In this document: one piece after another, positions 52,202 through 61,328 of the stretch
Numbering within the stretch: the first letter of the stretch is position 1
How the letters are laid out: each line of letters starts with the position of its first letter
Source: Echinicola rosea
Lineage (GTDB): Bacteria; Bacteroidota; Bacteroidia; Cytophagales; Cyclobacteriaceae
Direction of reading: 5' to 3'
Assembly (NCBI RefSeq): GCF_005281475.1
Contig: NZ_CP040106.1
Location: 1,183,501 to 1,247,500 of the forward strand
DNA length: 64,000 nucleotides
The notes under the pieces: generated by a model
Seen by the model: only the letters and a program-made list of their open reading frames with translations
Database searches by the model: none
What the model was told of the DNA's origin: nothing
Made by a program: the position numbers and the translations under genes

Positions 52202-52612
52202 TCAATTAAATTCCGTACGGATGTTTAATCCCGCTAGGTAAGCGGCCAATTGATCGGATGAGTGTCCTGGCCAGACGGTATAGATGGACTTTTCTTCACC
52301 ATCTTTGGTCGCTATTTTAAAAGTCTTAAATCCCAAAAAGGATGTGGTATAGATCTTATCGATGTCTTTCAAATAGAAGGAAAGGGTGTGATCCTGCGGG
52401 GATAAAAAGCTCCAGAATAGCATGATACCACAAAATCCGGACAAAACGATCCAAAGTATGCTCAAAATGCTACCGGAATGGTTTGCAAAAAACACATTGA
52501 TAAGGCCTATAAAAAGAATGAGGCCGAATTGTATCCTAAGCATTTGCTTGTTTACCGTGCCTGCATTATCAAAACTTACCGTTTCTGCCGTAGGGTCATA
52601 ATTTGCATTCAT
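52202..52612 (-). CDS. Membrane protein with PH-like C-terminus, unknown function
   Basis: 136 residues, two TM helices (about residues 25-45 and 50-70) and a soluble C-terminus HTLSFYLKDIDKIYTTSFLGFKTFKIATKDGEEKSIYT, which looks like a PH-type beta half. Similar in plan to the product of 15799-16305. No partner. Confidence 0.62.
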   Translation of the reverse strand: MNANYDPTAETVSFDNAGTVNKQMLRIQFGLILFIGLINVFFANHSGSILSILWIVLSGFCGIMLFWSFLSPQDHTLSFYLKDIDKIYTTSFLGFKTFKIATKDGEEKSIYTVWPGHSSDQLAAYLAGLNIRTEFN

Positions 52613-52653
52613 CGTTTTGTTAAATATAAAAATGATGCTTAGTAAAGTGATAA

Positions 52654-52812
52654 CTTGAGCTCGACTTATTTTTAGTATAAAAGCGAACCCTTTTTAGGAG
52701 GATGTGGGTTGGAAAAGGGTGTGGCAACTCGCCGCGGCGAGCTGCCACGGCTTCTACCCGCTCATGCCTACCTCTAAGCCTCGCAGTGACGGTTTTATAA
52801 TCGAACTGAGGT
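52654..52812. repeat. MITE-like hairpin element, copy 2 of 3
   Basis: 159 bases, close to the 169-bp copies at 5791 and 60279, with the same central hairpin and ends (ACTTGAGCTCGACTTATTTT at left, TCGAACTGAGGT at right). Flanks TGATA (52649-52653) and TAATA (52813-52817) differ by one base, weakly supporting a 5-bp target duplication. Confidence 0.72.
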
Positions 52813-52851
52813 TAATATACGAAATATCGTGTTAATTTTGAACCCGTTTCA

Positions 52852-53709
52852 GCTCGCAATAGATACGCTAGTGCATCATGCGGGCTCAATGCCGTTTAGT
52901 TAAGGCCATTTCCCTGTTTTCACCTGTTAGGAGTTTCTTTTCTATTTGACTTTAACTGTATGGCTTTGGCCATTTTGGTGGATTTTATCCTTTTCCTTTT
53001 TTCCATTGATGAAAAAAGAAAGAAAAAAATCTAGGCCGGTGGTCTGCCCTTTAAAATGGGACATGGATTTCCACTGCGACGTGGATCCGTCACCCATTTT
53101 AATTTCCACCCGATGGCTACGGCCTAAAAGCGAGTGGGTCTCGCTGTTCCACGACGCGAGCCAACTCCCTTTCTTAACGGCCTCCACCATCGGCAGGAAA
53201 ACAGGCATACCAAGGGCCGGAATAAGGAAGCGATACCTTTTTTGGCTCAGGGGGGCTTATAGTTCCGGCTCAACTTGGTTACTTAAGAAAATATACCACT
53301 ACATGGAATAATGATGATAATTTATCCATAAGAAACTTATTAATCGGATCCGCCTTGCAGGTATTGGGCGTTAAGAAATTCAATAGCGGGTGGGCAAGAA
53401 GGCAGGCTTGTTTGACGAAAGGCTGCCCAAAAAGAATGTTGGCAGCTAAAGAAGGTTTACCTGGCTTTTGATAGGCCTGCTTGGCTTTAGACAGGAGGAG
53501 TTTGCCTGCATGAGGGGAGGTTTTAATTTTAGCCCAATAGCTGCACAGCGGCGGGGTTTTTTGGTTACTTTTTTGACCTGAAGCAAAAAAGTAACAAAGG
53601 AAAAGGATAAAATCCACCAGGATGATCAGGTTTCCCCAGCCAAAGTCAATCAGAAAAAGACTTTTAGGTATATGAAAAGAAGGAAATCCCCTTAACTAAA
53701 CGGCATTGA
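52852..53709 (-). repeat. Large intergenic repeat R1, inverted composite copy with nested inverted repeats
   Basis: Inverse orientation relative to 30265 and 59582. The block 52852-52886 matches the reverse complement of their starts, and 53340-53595 matches their second half. An outer perfect 20-bp inverted repeat TCAATGCCGTTTAGTTAAGG lies at 52886-52905 and 53690-53709. An inner perfect 23-bp one lies at 52977-52999 and 53596-53618 (starts GGTGGATTTTATCC). The stretch 52906-53330 is unlike other R1 copies and holds a 121-codon + frame that is probably not a gene. With the element at 52654 this fills the 52613-53903 gap. Confidence 0.68.
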
Positions 53710-53903
53710 ATGCGGGTTATAGTAAAATTACCAAAGGAAAGCGGGTTTCCGACTTAAGTAATTTTATAAAGTTGGACGTAATAATACAAAATGACCATTA
53801 AATACTTACAAAATACGTTATGACATTTTACAGTATGATGGCGAATTTTGTCAATTCAATTACAAAAATGTACGCTTGGTCATCAAAAACACCCCTTTAG
53901 GTC

Positions 53904-54488
53904 TCAAATATTGCGAATCACCTTACAGGGATTGCCAAAGGCAAGCACATCACTTGGGATATTTTTGGTCACCACCGAGCCCGCGCCAATGGTCACATTA
54001 TCCCCAATGCTCACTCCTGGCATGATGCAGACATTTCCGCCAATCCAAACATTATCACCGATCGTCACGGGCTTGCTGGCGGTGCGATAGATGGGCTCTC
54101 CATCATTTCTTTCAGAAGGGTTTTTTATTCTGTCAGAGGCCTTCAGTGGGTGGATAGCGGTGTAGATATGTACGCCAGGGGCGATCAGGCCATTCTTCCC
54201 TATTTTGATCAGGTTGTCGTCCAAGAAAGTACAGTTCATATTGACGAAAGTCTCCTCGCCGATATGGATGTTTTCCCCATAATCGCAGTAAAATGGTGCT
54301 TCTATCCATACATTCTTTCCCATATTGCCGAGAAGGTTGGAGAGAATGGTTTTTCTTTCATCCATGTTTTCGGAGTCCAGGATATTGTAAGCTTTGATCA
54401 ATTTTCTGGCCTTATGGTACTGGGCGATCAGCGTGGGATCAAGCGTATTGTACAACTGGCCGGCGAGCATTTTTTCCTTTTCTGTCAT
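53904..54488 (-). CDS. Sugar O-acetyltransferase (maltose/galactoside acetyltransferase type)
   Basis: 194 residues from ATG 54488 (MTEKEKMLAGQLYN). N-terminal Mac domain with MLAGQLYNTLDPTL, then a left-handed beta-helix of hexapeptides. The catalytic-type His lies in YTAIHPLKASDR. The C-terminus GDNVWIGGNVCIMPGVSIGDNVTIGAGSVVTKNIP is characteristic. Transfers acetyl from acetyl-CoA to a sugar hydroxyl. Stand-alone gene. Confidence 0.9.
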   Translation of the reverse strand: MTEKEKMLAGQLYNTLDPTLIAQYHKARKLIKAYNILDSENMDERKTILSNLLGNMGKNVWIEAPFYCDYGENIHIGEETFVNMNCTFLDDNLIKIGKNGLIAPGVHIYTAIHPLKASDRIKNPSERNDGEPIYRTASKPVTIGDNVWIGGNVCIMPGVSIGDNVTIGAGSVVTKNIPSDVLAFGNPCKVIRNI

Positions 54489-54687
54489 CATTACCAATAA
54501 TACAATAATTGAGGCATTTGCTCCAGGAAAATCGCTTTTAAGCTATCAATGTCGAGATGTCAGCATGATGGGAGTCCAAGGCTAGACATAGCGCCTCGAC
54601 TCCGCTCGGCCTGACCACCTAAAGGCGATTTACTTGGCTTCTGCCCTCAATCAAAACCGGAGGACTTAAAGTCAACAAACCTATAAT

Positions 54688-55101
54688 CTATAAATCAGAG
54701 AAATGCTTTTCAATTATGTCTGTTATCTTTTCATAAGTAAGGGGCTTACTGTGGTATTCACTGATTTCCTGATAAGTTTTTGCTTTTTCATCATCATCAG
54801 GGTTCAGACTTGTCGTAAGCATGACGATGACATTCTTTGCTTTTTGATGTTTGGGTAGCTTCTTATATTCTTCCAGAAAATCCCAACCGCTTATACCGGG
54901 CATGTTAATATCCAAGAAAATCAGTTCTGGCCGCGGAATTTCATTTCCATCTGCCTTGTTTATGTATTCCAATGCAGCCATGCCACTTTGGACAGGGACT
55001 ATTTTTTCGACGAATCCTGTCCGCTTAAGGATGATTTCGTTGATGAAGTTGGTTGGTTCATCATCATCAACCAGCAGAACGCATTTTATTTTTTTACTCA
55101 T
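54688..55101 (-). CDS. Single-domain response regulator
   Basis: 137 residues, receiver domain only. Acidic triad DDD at 12-14, phospho-acceptor Asp64 in FLDINMPG, Thr in MLTTS and Lys near 118 in SKPLTYEK. No output domain, as in CheY or Rcp1-like relay proteins. Sits 15 bases downstream of the PAS histidine kinase gene, its probable partner. Confidence 0.92.
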   Translation of the reverse strand: MSKKIKCVLLVDDDEPTNFINEIILKRTGFVEKIVPVQSGMAALEYINKADGNEIPRPELIFLDINMPGISGWDFLEEYKKLPKHQKAKNVIVMLTTSLNPDDDEKAKTYQEISEYHSKPLTYEKITDIIEKHFSDL

Positions 55102-55116
55102 AGGATAATGGTGTTT

Positions 55117-56898
55117 TTAGATTGGAATAGTAAATAGAAAAGAGCTTCCTTGTCCCAGTTCCGATTGGACCCATATCTTTCCTCCATGGAGCTCTACAAT
55201 CTTTTGGCAGTGGGCAAGCCCTATTCCTGTCCCGTCATAAGACTTTCTGGCATGAAGACGTTGGAATATTATAAAAATACGTTCTTTAAATTTTTTTTCA
55301 ATACCTATTCCATTGTCCTTTATACAAAATAGCCAGTGATCGCTCTTTTTGGTAACATTGATCTGGATTTCAGGAGGGACTCCTTCTTTGTGGAATTTGA
55401 TCGCATTGGTGATGATATTTTGGAACAATATTCGGAGTTCCGTGTAATTGCCTTTTATATGCGGTAGATTATCAGCATAGATTTTGGCATTTGTCGCTTT
55501 TATTTGGGAACCAAGGTCCACCTTAATGTTGCTGATCAAGGAATTGCCATCCACCATTTCGGGTTTTCGCTCCCTTCCAAGCCTACTATAGTCTAGAAGG
55601 CCCTTAATGAGCTGGCGCATCCTGCCTGTAGCTTCCGTGATGTATTGCATACTTTTTCGGCCCGTTTCATCAAAATGCGGCCCATAGTTTTCCGACAGAA
55701 ATTCGGTAAAGCTCATCACCGTTTGTAATGGCTCCTGAAGGTCATGTGATGCCACAAAGGCAAATTGCTCAAGCTCCTTGTTTTTGACCTGTAGCTTTTT
55801 ATTAAAATCCTGAAGCTCTTTTTTGACGATTGCCTTTTCACTGGTATCCCGGATTACGGCGATGGCCATTGCTCCATCTTCGGTTTCCAAAGGACTCAGT
55901 GAGATTTCTACCGGAAATTCCTCACCAGACTTACGTACTCCAGAGAGCTCCAAGCCCGATGCCATGGGGCGGGTTTCCGCAGAATGGAAGAACTCATCTC
56001 GATGGTTGGTATGGCGGTGGTGGTAGCGCATGGGGACAAGCATTTCGATTTTGTTGCCGATCAGTTCCTTTTTGCTATAACCAAAAATATTTACGACCTG
56101 CTCATTGGCCAGTTGGATATTGCCGTGCTTGTCGGCGAGAATGATCGCGTCGGGTGCGCTTTCCAGCAATCCTTTGAATTTATTCTCGGCCTTTTTTCTA
56201 TCTGTAATATTCCTGATAGCGGCAGACACGAATAGCCCATCCTCGGTCTTGAGCGGGCTGAGGGAAATTTCTACCGGAAAGACTGAACCATCTTTGCGCT
56301 TCCCAAAAAGCTCCATGCCTTGGCCCATGCTGCGGGGCTTTGGTTGTTTGGCGAAATTTTTTCTATTCTGTTGGTGTTTTTCAATGTACTTATCGGGAAT
56401 GAGCATTTCCAGTTCGTTTCCGATCAGCTCTTCTTTCGAATACCCAAATTGGTTTTCGGTTTGGGCATTTACCAATACAATTTGGCCTTGGGAATTGACG
56501 ATCACCATGGCATCTGGAGCGGTTTCTACCAAGGCTTGGGCTTTGCTTGCCACTTTATCTGATTGGTTTACCTTTCTGAAAAATGCCGAAATGCCGGTGA
56601 TTTTTCCTTCCTTGTCCTTCACAGGCGAAAACTGGGCTGATACCAGCTTCTTTTTTTCACTTTGTGAAAGGATGTCAAACTTGGTCGACACCTGCGGCTC
56701 ATTAAAAAGAATGGCCTCCCGCAATTGGTCAAATTCCATCCGCTTGTCACGTATCAAACTACCATATTCCATACCCAAAAGAGTATGGCGCTTGTACTCA
56801 AACAACTTGCAACTTGATGGATTGCAATAGACCACTTTTCCTTTCAGGTCGAAGGCTATAATTGCATCTTGCGCATTAATTAATATCTGACTATCCAC
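55117..56898 (-). CDS. PAS-domain sensor histidine kinase
   Basis: 593 residues with no TM helix, so cytoplasmic. Three PAS domains (about 1-120, 120-245, 246-370); the second and third are alike (ETAPDAMVIVNSQGQIVLVNAQTE and ESAPDAIILADKHGNIQLANEQ). HisKA follows with His385 in ASHDLQEPLQ, then HATPase with N box NIITNAIKFH and G box KDNGIGI, GTGIGLAH. Senses an unknown internal signal and passes phosphate to the response regulator after it. Confidence 0.93.
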   Translation of the reverse strand: MDSQILINAQDAIIAFDLKGKVVYCNPSSCKLFEYKRHTLLGMEYGSLIRDKRMEFDQLREAILFNEPQVSTKFDILSQSEKKKLVSAQFSPVKDKEGKITGISAFFRKVNQSDKVASKAQALVETAPDAMVIVNSQGQIVLVNAQTENQFGYSKEELIGNELEMLIPDKYIEKHQQNRKNFAKQPKPRSMGQGMELFGKRKDGSVFPVEISLSPLKTEDGLFVSAAIRNITDRKKAENKFKGLLESAPDAIILADKHGNIQLANEQVVNIFGYSKKELIGNKIEMLVPMRYHHRHTNHRDEFFHSAETRPMASGLELSGVRKSGEEFPVEISLSPLETEDGAMAIAVIRDTSEKAIVKKELQDFNKKLQVKNKELEQFAFVASHDLQEPLQTVMSFTEFLSENYGPHFDETGRKSMQYITEATGRMRQLIKGLLDYSRLGRERKPEMVDGNSLISNIKVDLGSQIKATNAKIYADNLPHIKGNYTELRILFQNIITNAIKFHKEGVPPEIQINVTKKSDHWLFCIKDNGIGIEKKFKERIFIIFQRLHARKSYDGTGIGLAHCQKIVELHGGKIWVQSELGQGSSFLFTIPI

Positions 56899-57247
56899 TT
56901 AACTTTTCCTGATAGATGCCACGAATCATTTTATTAGTTCACCCTTTAGGAAATGACATCGTATCACACATTAGCTACCTCATGCCCCTTTATTGTGGTA
57001 AATGCATCTTACATTTTTGTCTGCAAAGGAATGAAACTAATGTAAATATAGACTGAATTTCACTAAAATCTAATGATGAGCTTGAAATGGCAATATTACG
57101 GATAAAATATGTATTTTAAATCAGCTTATATGTTTTTTGGCACCACTTGTTGTCTTTTTTCTGCCATTCACTTGAGATAATAGGGAGGGATTAAACGAAT
57201 CGGGATTTCTCACTGTATCACATAAAGCCTCCCCTTTTTGAGGTGGT
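56899..57247. other. Gene-free stretch upstream of the kinase
   Basis: No open frame or repeat of note. It should carry the promoter of the kinase/response-regulator operon, but no clear TTG-N19-TAnnTTTG was found on the minus strand. Confidence 0.35.
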
Positions 57248-57718
57248 TTATTTGAATAGGAATGGTTTTTTGCGGATGGCGCACCAGGAAGTCCATATCA
57301 TAAGGAAGAGCTGAAAGGGAATTCTAAACCAAAGGTATGCCACGCCGGGACCGTTGGACTGGCCAGTCTTGTAATTTAACTCCTGCAGGGAAGCGTTGAT
57401 ATTGGCAGGCAAAATCAGTATAAAGAAGATAAGCAATAACATGCCCGTGAGTCTTTGTGTGGATCTAAGGTGGAGCCCGATGGCTGCAGCTATTTCAACC
57501 AATCCGGTAAAATACACTACGGCTGTTTTACTTGGAATAAATGCCGGAACCATTTTGGCCATTCCGGAGGTAAACATCACATGGCCCATGGCGGTAAAGA
57601 CCAGCATGGTGCTGAGGGCGATCCTTCCAGCTAATGGCCAGTCGGTTTTTTTCCTCCTCAGGTAAATCACGAAGGAGGAAAGTGCAAAGCTAATGAGTAG
57701 AACATACAGAGGAAGCAT
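57248..57718 (-). CDS. DoxX family membrane protein
   Basis: 156 residues from ATG 57718 (MLPLYVLLISF); an ATG at 57742 would add eight residues. Four TM helices. HVMFTSGMAKMVPAFIPSKTAVVYFTGLVEIAAAIGLHL is the DoxX core. Relatives are quinone- or thiol-linked membrane proteins of varied function. Stand-alone. Confidence 0.85.
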   Translation of the reverse strand: MLPLYVLLISFALSSFVIYLRRKKTDWPLAGRIALSTMLVFTAMGHVMFTSGMAKMVPAFIPSKTAVVYFTGLVEIAAAIGLHLRSTQRLTGMLLLIFFILILPANINASLQELNYKTGQSNGPGVAYLWFRIPFQLFLMIWTSWCAIRKKPFLFK

Positions 57719-57836
57719 ATCATTTAATCTTGGTGTTGGCAAAGTTCTAAATCATATCCGTTGTGAGCAATGAACCTGGGTTAATAAAAGGAATGGATTT
57801 GCGGTCAGGTAAAAATCACGGTGAATGCTTATATTT

Positions 57837-58022
57837 TATTGTCGTCCGAGTAAAGATTTATGATAGTAAAAAATTCGTCCAAATCTGCCCCTAAATCCCC
57901 TAAAGGGGACTTTCTTATCATCAATTCAAAGAACGGGTAGTTTTACGAAATCAAGTAAATCTTATCTGTTTTCATTTAAAACTACGTTTTCAGCGTAAAT
58001 GAAATTTTATCGGGCGACAGTG
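57837..58022. mobile_element. MITE of ~185 bp with 13-bp TIRs and 9-bp target duplication, copy 1
   Basis: Left end TATTGTCGTCCGA, right end (reverse complement) CACTGTCGCCCGA. It is flanked on both sides by CTTATATTT (57828-57836 and 58023-58031), a perfect 9-bp direct repeat. No coding capacity; an internal hairpin CCCCTAAAGGGG is present. Same family as 61984-62168. Confidence 0.85.
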
Positions 58023-58122
58023 CTTATATTTAATAAAGGAAAAACAGTAGTGACTTTGGTTGCCTGCAACATTGCAGATAGTCATTAAAAGTTAATTGCC
58101 TTAATCGAAAATCGAAATACCC

Positions 58123-58836
58123 ATGGATACCGTAAGTAATATTTTAGTTTACGCCGGCTTTTCGGGCATTACGGTTTTTATCGGTGCCCTTTTGGGAAAT
58201 GCGTTTAATAATCACATTAAAAAGCGGACAGTAAAGTACGAGATTTCACATGCTGCGATTGCCTTTGGAGGGGGAATTATCCTATCTGCCGTGGCCTTGG
58301 TGCTCGTGCCAAAGGGCTTGGAGGAGTTGACCTTGTGGCCCATGCTCTTTTCTTTTGGTGCGGGGGCGGTGGTCTTTTTCCTGATCGACCGCTACTTGGC
58401 GCGAAAGGGGGGCAAAATGGCGCAGCTATTGGCAATGCTCATGGATTTTGTTCCAGAGTCGATTGCATTGGGGGCATTGTTTGCCAGTGATCCTTCCACG
58501 GGAACCCTCTTGGCCATTTTCATAGGCCTGCAAAATCTGCCCGAAGCCTTTAATTCTTTTCGGGATTTGGTGGAAAGTGGATTTACCATAAGGAAAACGT
58601 TGACGCTGATGTTTTTGCTGAGTTTTGCAGGAATCGTAGGGGCAATGGCCGGGCATTTTCTGCTCAGGGATTATCCGGACGTGACGGCGCACCTGATGGT
58701 GTTTGCCAGCGGAGGGATTTTGTACTTGCTCTTTCAGGACATTGCCCCAAATAGCCGGATGAAAAACCACCAATGGGGTGCCATGGCAGCTTGTTTGGGT
58801 TTTATGGTGGGCATGGTCGGGGAAAAGGTAATATAG
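58123..58836 (+). CDS. ZIP family divalent metal transporter
   Basis: 237 residues, about eight TM helices. MDFVPESIALG (108-117) and GLQNLPEAFN (136-144) are the metal-binding motifs of TM4 and TM5 of ZIP proteins. Imports zinc, iron or a related divalent metal. No histidine-rich loop. A pentapeptide protein gene follows 22 bases later. Confidence 0.9.
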   Translation: MDTVSNILVYAGFSGITVFIGALLGNAFNNHIKKRTVKYEISHAAIAFGGGIILSAVALVLVPKGLEELTLWPMLFSFGAGAVVFFLIDRYLARKGGKMAQLLAMLMDFVPESIALGALFASDPSTGTLLAIFIGLQNLPEAFNSFRDLVESGFTIRKTLTLMFLLSFAGIVGAMAGHFLLRDYPDVTAHLMVFASGGILYLLFQDIAPNSRMKNHQWGAMAACLGFMVGMVGEKVI

Positions 58837-58858
58837 TAGAGAATGATTATTTTTGGAT

Positions 58859-59428
58859 ATGCAAACAACCTATTTTGAAGGAAAAGAATATCGAGATGAC
58901 GATTTTAGCTTGTCATTTACCTCGGGCGAATATGAAGAATGTGTTTTTGTGGGATGCAAGTTTGCTGGAGTGGATCTCCGTGATACGGTTTTTTCGGAAT
59001 GTGCCTTTGAGCGCTGTGATTTCAGCAATGCCCAGTTGGTAAATACCAGTTTTAGGGATGTGGAGTTTTCTGATTGCAAACTGCTGGGACTACGTTTCGA
59101 CAAGTGCAATGCCTTTTTGTTGACATTTTGTTTTATCAATTGTCAGCTGGATTTTTCTTCATTTTATGGCTTAAAACTGAAGCAGACTACCTTTAAAAGC
59201 TGCAAAATGCATGAAGTGGAATTTGTGGAGGTGGATTTGACTGCTTCTACATTCGATGAGTGTGACTTGCTTCATGCGGTATTTGATGGCGCCAATTTGG
59301 AAAAAGTGGATTTTAGGACTGCCCGAAATTTTTCCATTGACCCAGAAAGGAACCAGATCAAAAAGGCAAAATTCTCCCTTCCCACCGTAACGGGATTATT
59401 GGATAAATACGATATTTCTGTGAAGTAA
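58859..59428 (+). CDS. Pentapeptide repeat protein
   Basis: 189 residues from ATG 58859 (MQTTYFEGKEYR); a TTG at 58853 adds two residues. Repeats of the type CxFxx and A(D/N)Lxx run nearly throughout, e.g. CKFAGVDLRDTVFSECAFE and DLLHAVFDGANLEKVDF, forming a right-handed beta-helix. Qnr-like proteins protect DNA gyrase this way, but this is not enough to claim that role. Close behind the ZIP gene. Confidence 0.88.
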   Translation: MQTTYFEGKEYRDDDFSLSFTSGEYEECVFVGCKFAGVDLRDTVFSECAFERCDFSNAQLVNTSFRDVEFSDCKLLGLRFDKCNAFLLTFCFINCQLDFSSFYGLKLKQTTFKSCKMHEVEFVEVDLTASTFDECDLLHAVFDGANLEKVDFRTARNFSIDPERNQIKKAKFSLPTVTGLLDKYDISVK

Positions 59429-59581
59429 ATGTCGTGGCGACTTGTGGCTTCGTGGTCTCCATTTTTAATGCCACGAAGGCACAAGTCGCTAAGCGATTTG
59501 TGAATAATGGATCAAGCGGAAAAGCTGAGGACTGATGGAACGTTGATGACGCAGATGATTATGATTTGCGCTGATTTTTTG

Positions 59582-60187
59582 CTTAAACCCGCATTATGCA
59601 CTAGCCTATCTATTACGACCTGATCCGCCGCGGCGGACAAAATCAATCGCTTCGCTGCTGTTTTCGATTTCACCATCCGCCGCGGCGGATGATTCAATCT
59701 CCAAACAGCCTGATTTTCTTGTAGTTTCAGCTCTCATAACGATTCCTAATGCCTAAAGCGGGCAATGTCGTTTAGTTAGCGTGTATCTGGAAATATTGGT
59801 TTAATTATTTTTCTTGTTAAATTCCAAGATGGTTTTCATCCCTTTACCTTTGTTACTTTTTTGCTTCAGGTCAAAAAAGTAACCCAAAAACCCCGCCGCT
59901 ACGCCACGGCGCACAGGTGTGCAGGTATTGGCCTAAAATTAAAACCTTCCCTCATGCAGGCAAACTCCTCCTTTTCTAGCTGCCAATATTCTTTTTGGCT
60001 AGTATTTTGTCAAACAAGCCTGCCTTTTTGCCCGCCCGCTTTTTAATTTCTTAACGCCCAATACCTGCAAGGCGGATCCATTTTATACCGGTTTAAAAAG
60101 ACGATGGATTAAAACCATAATTTTCTCAATGGACGATCCGTATTGGAAAATCTCTTTAACTAAACGACATTGATAAAGCGGGTTAAA
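59582..60187 (+). repeat. Large intergenic repeat R1, copy 2
   Basis: About 606 bases, collinear with 30265-30857. Its arms CAATGTCGTTTAGTTA (59763-59778) and TAACTAAACGACATTG (60157-60172) are perfect 16-bp inverted repeats. It carries an extra pair of TCCGCCGCGGCGGA-like palindromes (about 59625 and 59682) absent from copy 1. Together with 60279-60447 this covers most of the 59429-60683 gap. Confidence 0.75.
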
Positions 60188-60278
60188 TTGGAAGAGGCAA
60201 GTAGCATAAAAAACCCTGAATGGGCGTAACATCCTTAGCCATGGGCAACGCCCATGGTAAACATTAAAATTAATAGGG

Positions 60279-60447
60279 ACCTTAGCTCGACTTATTTTTA
60301 GTATAAAAAGCGTCATAGCGAACCCTTTTAAGGAGGATGTGGGTTGGAAAAGCGTGTGGCAACTCGCCGCGGCGAGCTGCCACGGCTTCCACCCGCTCAG
60401 GCCTCCCTCTAAGCCTCGCAGTGACGGTTTAAAAATCGAACTGAGGT
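60279..60447. repeat. MITE-like hairpin element, copy 3 of 3
   Basis: 169 bases, same length as copy 1 at 5791. Ends ACCTTAGCTCGACTTATTTT and TCGAACTGAGGT, same central hairpin. Flanks TAGGG (60274-60278) and TAGCG (60448-60452) match at four of five positions. Confidence 0.72.
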
Positions 60448-60683
60448 TAGCGAGTAAATTTCAAGAATGTGGGTCGAAATTTATTCGCCCATAAATATTG
60501 CTTGACCTTAAATAATGATGCCAGAGGATGCATTATTACCACCAAAATCTCCTTGGTGACTTAGAGACTTTGTGGCATAAAAATAAGCCACAAGAGGCAC
60601 AAAGGCGGATGAGCTTGAAAACACGGATCAGTTAATTATAAGCCTAATGTGACCTATGTTCCTTAGTGGTTAACGACAAACGC

Positions 60684-61265
60684 CTATTCTTCCACCTTAC
60701 CGTTGTATTTTCCCAGAAAGACATTGACACCTTTTGGCATGGGATTACCAGCAGCCCTTCTGAGCGTGGCGATCTGTCCACTGTGCCAAAGGGCGTCCGC
60801 CAAAGGACCATTGATCAAGATCCAAAAGGGATGATCTCCGCGGACATTTATTGCCTCTACTTCGGCATCATTCATGCTCAGGAGCCGGTCGTAAACGGCT
60901 TTTAGCAAATGAAGGCTTTCTTCTCGTGCTTGCATAGGGTTAAGTCCCTCTTTTTGGTCATAAGGCTCATTCAGCACAGCATCATGGATCACCATGGTCA
61001 ATCCATAAATGTGCTGGATAGTTTCTCCAATGGTACGGGCCTCCTCTGAGGTGCGAAAGTCCATGTTTTCATCTTTCAATCCTTGGGAAGCATAGCGGTA
61101 TCGAAAGCCAAGGCTTTCGACCATTCTTGCCGCTACCGTTCCTGTGGTCAAGCTACCTGGATAGGTGCTGATGTCCTCAAAAGGCAAGGCTTTGGTATCT
61201 TGTGCATGGACGGAGTTCATAAAACAAAAAAAGATGATCAGGATAATGAAAGAATAGGATTTCAT
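60684..61265 (-). CDS. Exported DinB-like protein
   Basis: 193 residues with signal peptide MKSYSFIILIIFFCFMNSVHA. The mature part is a four-helix DinB/YfiT-like bundle: TIGETIQHIYGLTMVIHDAVL (His for metal), DRLLSMNDAEVEAINV and LADALWHSGQIATLRRAAGNP (His of the third helix). DinB proteins bind a divalent metal and often act as thiol-dependent transferases. A periplasmic version is a Bacteroidota habit. Confidence 0.82.
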   Translation of the reverse strand: MKSYSFIILIIFFCFMNSVHAQDTKALPFEDISTYPGSLTTGTVAARMVESLGFRYRYASQGLKDENMDFRTSEEARTIGETIQHIYGLTMVIHDAVLNEPYDQKEGLNPMQAREESLHLLKAVYDRLLSMNDAEVEAINVRGDHPFWILINGPLADALWHSGQIATLRRAAGNPMPKGVNVFLGKYNGKVEE

Positions 61266-61328
61266 ACTTTTTTAAATGGATAGGTATAAGTTACGGCAAT
61301 TAGTCGAAAAGGTTGGTCAGCAGATGAA

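Noticed and set aside
52946..53311. 121-codon + strand frame in the R1 composite
   Set aside because: The frame lies between repeat arms, is not present in other R1 copies and has a competing minus-strand frame of similar quality; kept as non-coding.
59861..60046. 61-codon + frame rich in Lys/Arg/Cys/Ser
   Set aside because: It is the translation of an R1 repeat copy; the other copies break the frame.
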